DNA of 64,000 bases from Robertmurraya_A mangrovi (GCF_034427655.1 NZ_JAXOFX010000021.1:7791-71790), one strand, 5' to 3'; shown: positions 34,048-43,233, counted from the stretch's first letter. Notes: a model not told the origin generated them from the sequence alone. Made by a program: numbers and translations.

Positions 34048-34275
34048 TTATTCACAAACAGGATTCCTTGGTATTCTCTCAAATGAAATATCTGTGTACA
34101 TTTTTGAGCAACGTTTAACAATAATGACAAAGTTTACTGTCCAAATGAAAGCAGGTATATTTTCATCATCCTTAAACATCATAGATTCAAATTCGTCACC
34201 AATCAATTCTTCAAAAGCTTCAAGAGTGTATAATTCAGTGTCAGAAGAGAAGTTTTTCCATTCACATAGCATCAT
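34048..34275 (-). CDS. Small acidic protein upstream of adhE (unknown function)
   Basis: A 75-residue protein in the same direction as adhE. GAGGTG lies 6 nt before ATG 34275. The product has an acidic N-terminal half (LEAFEELIGDEFESMMFKDDE) and a hydrophobic middle (IPAFIWTVNFVIIV). It is not recognised. It sits between two Rex-type sites, one upstream (34332-34349) and one after its stop, suggesting it belongs to the same redox-controlled unit as adhE. Confidence 0.6.
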   Translation of the reverse strand: MMLCEWKNFSSDTELYTLEAFEELIGDEFESMMFKDDENIPAFIWTVNFVIIVKRCSKMYTDISFERIPRNPVCE

Positions 34276-34331
34276 GATTATCACCTCGATTGTTTTCTTG
34301 ATTCTAGATTAACACATAAAAAAGAAAATAG

Positions 34332-34416
34332 ATTGTGAAATATTGAACAAAGTTTGAAGGTTGTATAAATCTTGATTTATCAATGTTTTCCTAACCTAAT
34401 AAAGAAAACGCTTACA
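34332..34416. promoter_or_regulatory. Second Rex-like site and a cre-like site
   Basis: TTGTGAAATATTGAACAA (34332-34349) matches the Rex box with two changes in the right arm. AAGAAAACGCTTACA (34402-34416) matches the CcpA cre consensus WTGNAARCGNWWWCA with one mismatch. Both precede the 75-residue gene and adhE. Confidence 0.6.
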
Positions 34417-34443
34417 AAATTAATTATTATATTAGTATAATAA

Positions 34444-34674
34444 TTAATTAAGGAGAATCGTAAAAATATACCCGTTCGGAAAATAAAAAGAACCATCTAT
34501 TCCTTCTCTAGAATAATGGTTCTTGTGTTTTTTCTGATATAAACAATCCTTCTTCGTTTTTGTTTTTTTAGTTTGTAGATCCAATAGAGCAAAAGGGCTT
34601 CGATTTGCTTCTGGATTTCTATTGCCCTCGCGGCTTAACTTCTCTCGATATTTTTTTGCTTTTGATTTAGCCAT
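34444..34674 (-). CDS. Small basic protein of unknown function (76 residues)
   Basis: AGGAGG lies 7-8 nt before ATG 34674. The product opens MAKSKAKKYREKLSREG, is rich in Lys, Arg, Tyr and His (TKTKKDCLYQKKHKNHYSREG), and has no membrane segment. Proteins with this look are common and uncharacterised in Bacillus. A nucleic-acid-binding role is possible from the charge only. Confidence 0.65.
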   Translation of the reverse strand: MAKSKAKKYREKLSREGNRNPEANRSPFALLDLQTKKTKTKKDCLYQKKHKNHYSREGIDGSFYFPNGYIFTILLN

Positions 34675-34709
34675 CTTTTTTCCTCCTAAAAAATGTTCTT
34701 AGATACATA

Positions 34710-35300
34710 TTATGAATCAACCAATGTAATCTTGTAAACAATTGTAAGCTCATTATTCTTTATCATACTTTGGATATCATCATACCCACTTTGAAAGGTT
34801 TCTTTAGTTGTACCTACCCAAGCTGCAAGGTAGAGAGGTTCATCTTTTACTAACGTTACTTTGTTATCAATCATGCTGGATAGACCCCATGCGGTCATTT
34901 CATGCTCTTTTGAAGAAGACATTAATCCACCAGGTTGGCCGGCTAAAATGTCAAGAAAATGCTTGTTGGATGATGTAGTTAAGTCATTTACACCAAAGGA
35001 GAGAAGAGTATCTTTAAATGATTTTTGGATTTCACCATAGGAACCTAATTTTTGATCCGTCAGTTCCCCATTTTTATATATTTCTACTTCATAATGGAGA
35101 TCATCGTTTTCAAGTAGTTTTCCGTTCATGACAAAATAGTGAATGCTGCTTACCCCTGTCTTGCTAATCAACATTTGTTCCTCTTCATTAAGGGTGTAGG
35201 GCTTAATTGTGACCACGGAAGTATTCTTGTTTCCAATGTTACAAGAGGTTAAAAGAAAAATTCCGATAAGATAAACAAGCAATTTTAAATATGTTTTCAA
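34710..35300 (-). CDS. Predicted lipoprotein of unknown function
   Basis: A 196-residue protein with a signal peptide and lipobox (LIGIFLLTSC, Cys about 20), so it is anchored outside the membrane. The mature part has a beta-rich middle with HYEVEIYKNGELTDQ and WGLSSMIDNKVTLVKDEPLYLAAW. No family is recognised. It lies 35 nt upstream of the 76-residue gene on the same strand. Confidence 0.7.
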   Translation of the reverse strand: MKTYLKLLVYLIGIFLLTSCNIGNKNTSVVTIKPYTLNEEEQMLISKTGVSSIHYFVMNGKLLENDDLHYEVEIYKNGELTDQKLGSYGEIQKSFKDTLLSFGVNDLTTSSNKHFLDILAGQPGGLMSSSKEHEMTAWGLSSMIDNKVTLVKDEPLYLAAWVGTTKETFQSGYDDIQSMIKNNELTIVYKITLVDS

Positions 35301-35383
35301 GTGGCAGCAGCCTCCATTCTAAATGTGAGTTCTCACTATACTATAGCTATTCAAAAAACTACTCAACGTTTCCAATTTAAAAT

Positions 35384-35418
35384 AAATAGCCTTAATCCAC
35401 ATTAGATTAAGGCTATTT
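35384..35418 (-). terminator. Terminator after the GNAT gene
   Basis: Perfect 14-bp arms AAATAGCCTTAATC and GATTAAGGCTATTT around a 7-nt loop, followed on the minus strand by ATTTT. Confidence 0.85.
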
Positions 35419-35420
35419 CT

Positions 35421-35990
35421 TCAATCCTTTTTCAAGTGTAATGCCCTATACTCATCTTCTAGTATACTCATCGTAATCGAATCATGATATTGGTGGTTAA
35501 AGTAAAGAGCATCACGATTAACTCCCTCTTTTACAAAACCAAGTTTTTCATACACATGTGTTGCCCGGTCGTTAAAGGCAAAAACATTTAACTCAATTCG
35601 ATGTAGGTTCAGAATTCCAAACCCATAATCAAGCATGAGTTTCATCGCTTCTTGCCCGTATCCTTTCCCTTGGTGCCCTTTATTATTTATCGCGATTCGA
35701 ATGCTCGCATTTCGATTCATGCTATCAATGCCTTGTATTGCAATATCTCCAATGATTTCATCTGTTTCACGCAAGCCAATTAGTAATAGAACAGAAGAGG
35801 AATCCCCTGCTTTGCCGTCAAGATAGCGTGTAATTTGTTCTTTTGTCCAAGTTCTCTGTGTTCCGGTTAATAATCTTGTTTCTGGATCGTATAACATTTG
35901 AAAGTAAGTTTCAGTATCTTCCAAACTAATAGGTCTTAAGTAAACCCTTTCTCCTTCTAAAAATCGAACTGGCTTAGTGGAATTGTTCAT
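35421..35990 (-). CDS. GNAT N-acetyltransferase, RimJ/RimL type
   Basis: A 189-residue acetyltransferase opening RFLEGERVYLRPISLEDTETYFQML. The acetyl-CoA loop is NKGHQGKGYGQEAMKLMLDYGF, and the tail LHRIELNVFAFNDRATHVYEKLGFVKEG is standard for this group. Members acetylate protein N-termini, spermidine or antibiotics; the substrate here is unknown. It runs in the same direction as the PNPOx-type gene, 18 nt downstream of it. Confidence 0.88.
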   Translation of the reverse strand: MNNSTKPVRFLEGERVYLRPISLEDTETYFQMLYDPETRLLTGTQRTWTKEQITRYLDGKAGDSSSVLLLIGLRETDEIIGDIAIQGIDSMNRNASIRIAINNKGHQGKGYGQEAMKLMLDYGFGILNLHRIELNVFAFNDRATHVYEKLGFVKEGVNRDALYFNHQYHDSITMSILEDEYRALHLKKD

Positions 35991-36008
35991 TATGTATACC
36001 CCTTAATT

Positions 36009-36644
36009 TTAATATAATCTATTTTTATAGCTATCTTCTAAAACTACAGAAATTTGTTTCTCGTCTACACCAGGTAGATTTACATGGTCAGCTAATATTT
36101 TTGCTGGATGTGGTAATTCCTCTTGTTCGAGCCAACTCTCTGGATTCCACAGTTTCGACCTCTTAAATGCTTTGGCACAATGGAGATAACATTCTTCAAC
36201 TTTTACAACAATGCCAAGTTGAGGTGTTTTCCCGAAAGCAGTCATTTTCAGTAATAGTTCTTCATCCTTAGTGATTTTTGCCGTACCGTTTATCCGAAGT
36301 GTTTCTTCCAGTCCAGGAATCATAAAGATGAGTCCTACTTGAGGATTAGACAGGATGTTTCTTAAAGAGTCCATTCGACGGTTACCAGGTCTTTCTGGAA
36401 TAATCATATGTTGGTCATCTGCAATAAGCACAAAACCGGGGTGGTCACCTCGAGGAGATGTGTCACAATTTCCATCCTTATCAGATGTACCAAGCATAAG
36501 AAAAGGTGATTTTTGTATAAAATGTTTACAATGCTCATCTAGAAAATTTATTGATTTGTTCTTAACCGTTTCACTTGGGAAACCAAGAAGTTCTCTCAGT
36601 TCCTCCTCACTTTGAACAATCTGTTTAAAGTTTACTTCGACCAA
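36009..36644 (-). CDS. Pyridoxamine 5'-phosphate oxidase-fold flavoprotein
   Basis: A 211-residue protein with the split-barrel FMN-binding fold of the MSMEG_1061-like PPOX group: SPFLMLGTSDKDGNCDTSPRGDHPGFVLI, then RPGNRRMDSLRNILSNPQVGLIFMIPG. The C-terminal part has VEECYLHCAKAFKRSKLW, common in this family. The likely role is reduction of a flavin, F420 or heme-like substrate, but it is not known. TTG 36644 is chosen because GGGAGGG lies 6 nt upstream. Confidence 0.82.
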   Translation of the reverse strand: MVEVNFKQIVQSEEELRELLGFPSETVKNKSINFLDEHCKHFIQKSPFLMLGTSDKDGNCDTSPRGDHPGFVLIADDQHMIIPERPGNRRMDSLRNILSNPQVGLIFMIPGLEETLRINGTAKITKDEELLLKMTAFGKTPQLGIVVKVEECYLHCAKAFKRSKLWNPESWLEQEELPHPAKILADHVNLPGVDEKQISVVLEDSYKNRLY

Positions 36645-36885
36645 GTTAATCCCTCCCTGTATATCAATCTTAATTATTGAAAAATCATCCAATTAATATA
36701 ACTATAACTTAAGCAAATTACTAAAAGGTAAAAATTTGATAAAATTATTAGATTGTGCACCTATAGTTTCAAATACCTCTCATAAGCAAGAGTGGTATTT
36801 GGAAATAAGGGACAATCCATATTATTCAAATTAAGCTTTAAGTAAATGGTTTTGGGGTATAGATAGTATGGAAGAGAGGTGCGAG

Positions 36886-37776
36886 ATGAAATCAATCCAA
36901 AAGGCCATGCTCATATATAACGGGAATGCAGGACAAAAAGATATAAATCGTACGATAGGTGTATGTATCCCCATACTTTCTACCAAGTTTGAAGAAATTT
37001 TATTGTTAAAAACAAATAAACCTAAGCATGCAATAGAATTATGTACACGATACGGTAGTGAGATGGATTTAGTCATTGTAGTCGGTGGTGACGGGACTGT
37101 TCATGAATGTATAAATGGCTTGGCTCCACTCAGTAAACGTCCTGCGATTGGTATTATACCAGCTGGGACATGTAATGACTTTGCTAGGACATTAGGATAC
37201 AGTTTGGATATTAAAGAAGCGGCCTTGCAAATAGTAGAAGGGGAAAGGGTTCCTGTGGATACTATTCAAGTTAATAAAAATTATTTTATCAACTTTTGGG
37301 GAATTGGTTTGGTAACAGAAACCTCTTCTAATATAAAAAATAAAGAAAAAGAACTTCTAGGAAGGGTAAGTTATTTCCTAAGTGCTATTCGAACGATAAA
37401 TGAAGTCGATTCTTTTCGATATACAATAGAATATGAAGATGGAACCGTCAATGGAGAGGGAATCATGATATTAATAACGAATGGGAACTATATTGGAACA
37501 AATAAATTACCGTTTAAAAATATTTCATATGATGACGGATCAATAAATATCTTTATGGTTAAAGAGGCAAATATGGCTTTGTTAAAAGAATTACTTATAA
37601 ATGATGCCTCTATCAATGATCAGTATACTAATGAAATTGAACATCTATCTAGTCAACAGTTTAAAATTACAACGGAGAAGATACTAAAAGCGGATATGGA
37701 CGGGGAAGTATACTTAGAAACGCCATGTGAGTTTAAGGTTTTAAAACATCATTTAATAATGGTAAAGCCAAAATAG
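36886..37776 (+). CDS. Diacylglycerol/lipid kinase family protein (YegS/BmrU type)
   Basis: A 296-residue lipid kinase. The nucleotide motif VIVVGGDGTVHECINGL (about 64-80) and GIIPAGTCNDFARTLG (about 95-110) mark the DAGK catalytic domain; the C-terminal beta-sandwich has FKVLKHHLIMV. It phosphorylates a membrane lipid such as diacylglycerol at the inner face. GAGAGGTG precedes ATG 36886, which is preferred over ATG 36868. It is monocistronic, with a terminator. Confidence 0.9.
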   Translation: MKSIQKAMLIYNGNAGQKDINRTIGVCIPILSTKFEEILLLKTNKPKHAIELCTRYGSEMDLVIVVGGDGTVHECINGLAPLSKRPAIGIIPAGTCNDFARTLGYSLDIKEAALQIVEGERVPVDTIQVNKNYFINFWGIGLVTETSSNIKNKEKELLGRVSYFLSAIRTINEVDSFRYTIEYEDGTVNGEGIMILITNGNYIGTNKLPFKNISYDDGSINIFMVKEANMALLKELLINDASINDQYTNEIEHLSSQQFKITTEKILKADMDGEVYLETPCEFKVLKHHLIMVKPK

Positions 37777-37782
37777 AACGAC

Positions 37783-37812
37783 AAAAATCAGTGAAGTCTC
37801 ACTGATTTTTGT
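37783..37812. terminator. Terminator between the lipid kinase and DedA genes
   Basis: CAAAAATCAGTGA and TCACTGATTTTTG arms around a short loop. It serves both convergent genes. Confidence 0.85.
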
Positions 37813-37840
37813 CTCATGTTTCAAAGTGTTATTCAACTAC

Positions 37841-38428
37841 CTAACTGCTAGAGGCTTTTTTCTTTTTCTTAACCATTACATAAACCGTGTAAAGGATAAT
37901 AATAAGTAGCGCTCCGACGATAGAAATGAGACCAAAGTTCTCCTCAATATATGGTAACGCGGCCTCGCCTAGAGTCAAAATAATAGCAGCTTCTAAAAAG
38001 AAGCGTAAGCCCCTTGCGATAATGGACCATATCACAAGAGTTCTTAGAGGAACCTTTAAAATACCCGCAAAAATCGTAAAAACTTTGTAGGGAATCGGAG
38101 TTAGACCAGCTATTAAAATAGCCATTGATCCGTATTTATTAAAATAATGTTCAACGGTGGCAATTCTTTTTTCAGATATTATGTATTTAAGAAAGGGCCT
38201 TCCGATTTTTTTTCCGATAAACCATCCAAAGATGGCACCTAATACAGAGGCAACCGTGGTGATAAATGCATAGAATAGGGCTTTATCCGGATTAGCAATG
38301 CCCATAGGAATCAACAAGAAATCTGGAGGAATTGGGAAAAAAGAGGAGTCAGCAAAGGAAACAAAAATTAATCCCCATAGTCCATACTCAGCTAACATAT
38401 CTTTTATAAAATGAATTATCTCAGACAT
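37841..38428 (-). CDS. DedA/VTT-domain membrane protein (YqaA-like)
   Basis: A 195-residue membrane protein with four or five helices and the VTT (SNARE-associated) pattern: SFADSSFFPIPPDFLLIPMGIANP, GAIFGWFIGKKIGRPFLKY, and ILIAGLTPIPYKVFTIFAGILKVP. Relatives translocate undecaprenyl-phosphate or phospholipids. The C-terminus is a Lys-rich tail. An AGGAGAT site precedes ATG 38428. Confidence 0.88.
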   Translation of the reverse strand: MSEIIHFIKDMLAEYGLWGLIFVSFADSSFFPIPPDFLLIPMGIANPDKALFYAFITTVASVLGAIFGWFIGKKIGRPFLKYIISEKRIATVEHYFNKYGSMAILIAGLTPIPYKVFTIFAGILKVPLRTLVIWSIIARGLRFFLEAAIILTLGEAALPYIEENFGLISIVGALLIIILYTVYVMVKKKKKASSS

Positions 38429-38587
38429 GAATTAAAATCTCCTTCGACAAAAGCGATATATGTGAAGTATATCACTTCAAAAACGTTAAGTCATGTTCAA
38501 CCAAATTATTTAGGAATACTAAATATACAAAAGTATTAGAATGATTTAGAATAGAAAGAAAACAACAGCGAGAAAAGGAGCTATTTT

Positions 38588-39463
38588 GTGGAAATGTTAA
38601 TATTGTTTTTCTTTTTAGGTGGAATCATTAGTGTACTATCCGGATTTTTTGGAGTGGGTGGGGGATTTATTTTAACTCCAATTTTACTCTTAATTGGATT
38701 TTCTCCTCTAGAAGCCATTACGACTAGTTTATTCTTTACAATTGGAACATCAATTTCCGGAATCACAGCACATATTAAATTAAAAAATATTTATTATAAA
38801 GAAGGACTTATACTAGGACTTAGTGGAGTAGTTGCTACTCAATTTGCACGACCATTTGTATTATTTTTAGAGAAAAAGGGATGGGACGAGATTGCGGTTC
38901 CGATATTCTACATCATCTTACTATCTTATTTTGCTTTGAAGATGTTCAAACAAGGTAAGAAAACAACTGCTGCTGAACAGGATGGGGCACCATCTCCAGC
39001 TTTATACAAACTGGTTTTAATTGGTTTCGTAGGAGGATTTGTTTCAACAACCCTTGGAGTGGGTGGAGGTTTCATTATGGTACCACTATCCATTGCCTTT
39101 TTAGGATTTTTACCGAAAAAAGCAGTGGGAACAAGTTTATTTGCGGTTATGATGATCGTTACAGTCGGCTTTATCTCTTATGCAATGACCATTTCAATAG
39201 ATTATCGAGTAGGTTTACTCTTAATTGCTGGTGGTTTAATTGGCTCTCAATTCGGGGCTAAACTGACAGTGTACTTTGAAAATAAGGAAATTAGTACTTT
39301 GTTAGCGGTATTATATACAGCCACTTTAACAAGTGTTTTATTAAAATTGTTTGACCTAAGTGTTGTTGGTTTAGTTTTATTAAGTATATTCATTACCTAC
39401 TTCTTTGTTCGAGCTATTACGAAGTACCGTGTGAAGAAGAAGGAATTAAGACAGGCTTCATAA
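38588..39463 (+). CDS. TSUP (TauE/SafE) family anion exporter or importer
   Basis: A 291-residue protein with about eight helices and two repeats of the TSUP glycine motif: LSGFFGVGGGFILTPILLLIGF near the start and FVSTTLGVGGGFIMVPLSIAFLG in the middle. The family moves sulfite, sulfoacetate or related anions; the substrate here is unknown. It starts at GTG 38588 with AAAGGAG upstream. Confidence 0.9.
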   Translation: MEMLILFFFLGGIISVLSGFFGVGGGFILTPILLLIGFSPLEAITTSLFFTIGTSISGITAHIKLKNIYYKEGLILGLSGVVATQFARPFVLFLEKKGWDEIAVPIFYIILLSYFALKMFKQGKKTTAAEQDGAPSPALYKLVLIGFVGGFVSTTLGVGGGFIMVPLSIAFLGFLPKKAVGTSLFAVMMIVTVGFISYAMTISIDYRVGLLLIAGGLIGSQFGAKLTVYFENKEISTLLAVLYTATLTSVLLKLFDLSVVGLVLLSIFITYFFVRAITKYRVKKKELRQAS

Positions 39464-39468
39464 AAGGA

Positions 39469-39501
39469 ATGCGCTTGGATAAAACTCCAAGCGCATTTTT
39501 T
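39469..39501 (+). terminator. Terminator after the TSUP gene
   Basis: ATGCGCTTGG and CCAAGCGCAT form perfect arms around an 8-nt loop, followed by TTTTT. Confidence 0.9.
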
Positions 39502-39543
39502 CAAGAGGTAACAAAGTATACTTTTTGAAGTTAGACTACTGTT

Positions 39544-39688
39544 TAGCTCCAGCGCCCAGCGACTAGTGTACTTCGCTCCCCTCTCTACGATAAGTCAACA
39601 TCGAATTGCTCACGCTCTTCGTGTTTCCTTTATCTCAGTCGAGGCGCTCCAGTCCATACGTCGCTAAACGGGGCGCTTCCGCTTTTCT
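39544..39688. repeat. 145-bp structured repeat, copy 1
   Basis: 145 bp nearly identical to 41440-41584, with four substitutions. The ends can fold: AGCGCCCAGCGAC at the left against GTCGCT...GGGGCGCT at the right. It lies downstream of argS and is G+C-richer than its surroundings. It has no coding capacity. Confidence 0.9.
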
Positions 39689-39690
39689 GA

Positions 39691-41385
39691 TTACATCTGT
39701 TTTGGAGCACCCATACCTAATGTATTCAATCCTTTTGTTAGAACAATCGTAACCGCTTTAACTAAGGCCAGTTTTTCATTGTAGTCACTTGTTTTTTCTA
39801 GTACTTTAACATGTGCATAAAACTTATTAAATGCCTGAGCTAAATCTATTAAATATTTAGCTAGTACAGATGGAGAGAGTAATTCAAAGGATTTTTCCAT
39901 TTTTGCTGAACATTCATTTATTAATTTAATTACTTCCCAGCTATAAGAATCGTCGAGTCCGTGTGTGAATACAGCTTCTATTGATTGAACTTCTGCTTTT
40001 CTTAATAGGGAGTGGGCACGAGCATTTGAATACTGAAGATAAGGACCTGTTTCACCTTCAAATGTAAGCATATCTTCTAAAGAAAACTCAATATTGTTCA
40101 TGCGGTCATTTTTTAAGTCATGGAATAGAACGGCTCCCACTCCTACATCCTTTGCAATCGACTCTTTATCTGTTAGCTGAGGATTTTTTTCTTCTATACT
40201 TTTCTGTGCAAGCTCGATTGCTTCCTTCAGTACATCTTCAAGGAGAACTACTCTTCCTTTTCGAGTAGACATTTTCTTGCCATCCTTTAAATAAAGACCA
40301 AAAGGAATATGTTCCATTTGATCAGCCCAATCATAACCGAGCTTTTTAAGGACTCCCTTGACCTGTTTAAAATGTACGGTTTGTTCTTGACCAACAATAT
40401 AAAGTGCCTTAAAGAAGTCATATTGTTGTTTGCGATAAATACCGGCTGCTAAATCACGAGTGGCATATAGAGAAGCACCATCTGATTTCCTAATTAGACA
40501 AGGTGGCAGATCTTGATCATCCAATCGAACAACTTCAGCTCCTTCAGATGCTTCTAGTAAATGACTAGAAGCTAATTGTTCAACAACCGCTTCCATTTTA
40601 TCATTGTAAAACGCTTCTCCATTAAAAGAATCGAACTGTATTCCTAAAAGGTCGTATATACGTTGAAATTCCTTTAAGGATTCGGAACGGAACAAAGACC
40701 ACAGTTTCGTTGCTTCTTCATTTCCATTCTCGAGTTCTTTAAACCATTTCCGCGCTTCATCATCAAGCTCTGGCTGGTTTTCTACTTCTTCATGGAATTT
40801 TATATATAGTTTAAATAACTCTTGAATAGGACTCTCGGCTACTTTGCTCTCTTCTCCCCATTTTTTATAAGCAGTAATGAGCTTGCCAAATTGTGTTCCC
40901 CAATCACCTAAGTGGTTGATCCGGAAAGTGTTATAACCGCATTGATTGGCGATATTAGAAAGGGCATTTCCAATAACCGTTGATCGTAAATGACCCATTG
41001 AAAATGGCTTAGCAATATTAGGTGAAGAAAAATCGAGTACGATGTTTTTTCCACTCCCAATTGTGGATGATCCATAATTATGGTCTGCACTCAGAACATC
41101 TTTTAAAATCTCTGAACTTACCAAGCTTTTATTAAAGAAGACATTAACATACGGCCCAACCGCTTCAGCTCTTTTGATCCAATCACTGTTAATCTTTTTT
41201 GCCACTTCTTCGGCAATAAAAGCAGGAGATTTTCGGAGCTGTTTTGCTAATGTAAAACAAGGAAAAGCTAAGTCCCCGTGATTTGAGCTTTTAGGAATTT
41301 CAATTAATGATTCAATCTGATCTTTGTGTAATGCGTTCTCTAACGCATCATGCAAACTACTCGAAAAAATGGCTTTAAAATTCAT
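39691..41385 (-). CDS. argS: Arginyl-tRNA synthetase
   Basis: A 564-residue class I synthetase charging tRNA-Arg in the cytosol. The HIGH-type motif is SPNIAKPFSMGHLRSTVIGNAL (about 120-140), and the KMSKS-type motif is KKMSTRKGRVV. The N-terminal Add1 domain and C-terminal DALR anticodon domain (LQYSNARAHSLLRK, ending GAPKQM) are present. AGGAG precedes ATG 41385. A T-box leader upstream makes it responsive to uncharged tRNA-Arg. The gene is bracketed by the two 145-bp repeats. Confidence 0.96.
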   Translation of the reverse strand: MNFKAIFSSSLHDALENALHKDQIESLIEIPKSSNHGDLAFPCFTLAKQLRKSPAFIAEEVAKKINSDWIKRAEAVGPYVNVFFNKSLVSSEILKDVLSADHNYGSSTIGSGKNIVLDFSSPNIAKPFSMGHLRSTVIGNALSNIANQCGYNTFRINHLGDWGTQFGKLITAYKKWGEESKVAESPIQELFKLYIKFHEEVENQPELDDEARKWFKELENGNEEATKLWSLFRSESLKEFQRIYDLLGIQFDSFNGEAFYNDKMEAVVEQLASSHLLEASEGAEVVRLDDQDLPPCLIRKSDGASLYATRDLAAGIYRKQQYDFFKALYIVGQEQTVHFKQVKGVLKKLGYDWADQMEHIPFGLYLKDGKKMSTRKGRVVLLEDVLKEAIELAQKSIEEKNPQLTDKESIAKDVGVGAVLFHDLKNDRMNNIEFSLEDMLTFEGETGPYLQYSNARAHSLLRKAEVQSIEAVFTHGLDDSYSWEVIKLINECSAKMEKSFELLSPSVLAKYLIDLAQAFNKFYAHVKVLEKTSDYNEKLALVKAVTIVLTKGLNTLGMGAPKQM

Positions 41386-41439
41386 ATAAATTCTCCTTAT
41401 TAAGAAAAATGAAAGTATAAGCTTTGAAAGTTAACTGTC

Positions 41440-41584
41440 TAGCTCCAGCGCCCAGCGACTAGTGTACTTCGCTCCTCTCCCTACGATAAGTCAACATCGA
41501 ATCGCTCACGCTCTTCGTGTTTCCTTTATCTCAGTCGAGGCGCTCCAGTCCATACGTCGCTAACCGGGGCGCTTCCGCTTTTCT
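41440..41584. repeat. 145-bp structured repeat, copy 2
   Basis: The same element as 39544-39688 in the same orientation, about 97% identical, with the same foldable ends. It lies between the T-box terminator and the argS start, so it is transcribed in the argS leader. Confidence 0.9.
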
Positions 41585-41587
41585 AAT

Positions 41588-41815
41588 AAAAAAGCCCGCC
41601 TCTATATAAAATAGAGACGAGCTATAATATTACCCGCGGTACCACTCTGATTGTCCCAAAAGGACCTCTTCAAAAAAGTTTAACGGAACTTTATCCGGCA
41701 AGACCTACTGTCATTTCAATCTTGCATCTTAGAAGTGCGTTTCATAAAAGGGTTTCAACAGGCTCCCACCATCCCTGTTTCGCTCGAGAAACGAAGCTTT
41801 TATTACTCTCTTCAT
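41588..41815 (-). promoter_or_regulatory. T-box riboswitch of argS
   Basis: On the minus strand the T-box sequence AGAGTGGTACCGCGGGTAAT (41628-41647) pairs with uncharged tRNA ends. It is followed by a terminator stem with arms AGCTCGTCTCTAT and ATAGAGGCGGGCT and a TTTTTT run at 41588-41594. The stem I apical GGATGGTGGGA is at about 41766-41776. CGC at 41737-41739, in GAAACGCAC, is a good candidate Arg specifier codon. Confidence 0.92.
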
Positions 41816-41887
41816 CATCGATTGTTTTTATTAATTTTTCCAAAATCTTATTGGTAATTATACTTAAGAATTCATAATTTGAAAAGG

Positions 41888-43060
41888 TTATTTTGATTCT
41901 GCACCAAACATGTAGGTTTTATGATGAAATCTCATACTAAAGACTAAGCCCATCGCAAGCATATTACCCATTAAGGAGCTTCCTCCATAACTAATAAAGG
42001 GTAAAGGAATTCCTGTGATCGGCAAAAGCTGAATCGTCATCCCGATATTTTGAAACACATGGAAGGTAATCATGCTGATGATCCCTGCGCAAATATAAGT
42101 ATTAAATGGATCATTCGTTTCTAGAGCAACCTTTGTTAGATGGTAGATTAAGATAAAGAATAGGCCAATCACGATACTTGCCCCTATAAAACCATATTCT
42201 TCTCCTATCACACTAAAAATAAAATCAGTATGTAGCTCTGGTAAGTAAATTTCTCTTTCACCGAATCCTTTACCAGTAATTAAACCTGAACCGATGGCGC
42301 GAAGGGAGTAGTACAAGTGAAATCCATCTCCGCTTCTGTATTGATCAGGATCCAACCATGAGTGAATACGATTGAATTTATATGGATCTATATCAAAATA
42401 TTTTTGTAACACATGTGGGAACCAGATAACAAAGGAAAGAACAATCCCGGCAAAAGTGGCTCCTAGAGTATATACGGGTACAATAATTTTCCACGAGATT
42501 CCGGAAACTAAAATTATTCCTGTAAAAATAGCAATAACTACGAGTGCAGTTCCTAAGTCTTCCTTCAATATTAATCCTAAAGGAACAATAGTGATTACCC
42601 CTAGCTTTATAAATAAATAGAAATCTGTTTTTAGTGTTTTATTGATGTATTTCTCATAATGTGAAGTGATTGCCTTACTTAATGCTAAAATTAAAAATAT
42701 TTTAACGAACTCAGAGGGCTGAATGGTTCCGACTTTGGGAATTAAAAACCAGTTTTTTGCACCATTACGATAGGGAGCGATACTCTCAGGGGCTAATATT
42801 AATGCAATTAATAGGAATACACCAAAACCGTATAGTAACCATGACAATTTTTTAAACTGATCGCTATCGAAATACATAACAAATGCTACGATCCCCGCTC
42901 CAACACCATACCAAAATATTTGTCTAAAAAAATAGTTTTCATTATACTGTGCTGTTGTTTGTGCACTATAAATAGCTACACAGCTAACTAAAAATAATAA
43001 GAAGAGGATTAAACATAATGTCCAATCAAATCTTTCTGACACTCTCTTTTGTTTCTCCAT
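41888..43060 (-). CDS. rodA: SEDS-family peptidoglycan glycosyltransferase, RodA type
   Basis: A 390-residue polytopic membrane protein with about ten helices. SEDS motifs include AKNWFLIPKVGTIQPSEFVKIFLI, LKEDLGTALVVIAIF, and a C-terminal GIPLPFISYGGSSLMGNMLAMGLV. It polymerises glycan strands with a class B PBP. RodA is preferred over FtsW because of the general sequence and stand-alone location, but the two are similar. AGGTG precedes ATG 43060. Confidence 0.9.
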   Translation of the reverse strand: MEKQKRVSERFDWTLCLILFLLFLVSCVAIYSAQTTAQYNENYFFRQIFWYGVGAGIVAFVMYFDSDQFKKLSWLLYGFGVFLLIALILAPESIAPYRNGAKNWFLIPKVGTIQPSEFVKIFLILALSKAITSHYEKYINKTLKTDFYLFIKLGVITIVPLGLILKEDLGTALVVIAIFTGIILVSGISWKIIVPVYTLGATFAGIVLSFVIWFPHVLQKYFDIDPYKFNRIHSWLDPDQYRSGDGFHLYYSLRAIGSGLITGKGFGEREIYLPELHTDFIFSVIGEEYGFIGASIVIGLFFILIYHLTKVALETNDPFNTYICAGIISMITFHVFQNIGMTIQLLPITGIPLPFISYGGSSLMGNMLAMGLVFSMRFHHKTYMFGAESK

Positions 43061-43233
43061 TAAAACACCTAGTCTCTAGTCTCTTTTTATTTACAAATTC
43101 ATCCTAACAAAGAAAATATACCCTTACAACATACCTGTTGAAAATTTTGGTGCAAACTCAAACGATTACACACTAGATATACATATAAGAGACGAATCAA
43201 AATTATGTTTAGTTTCATTAAAGGAAAAGGAAA

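Noticed and set aside
34013..34312. A plus-strand gene opposite the 75-residue protein
   Set aside because: It has no ribosome binding site, covers the Rex operator and runs against the better-supported minus-strand gene.
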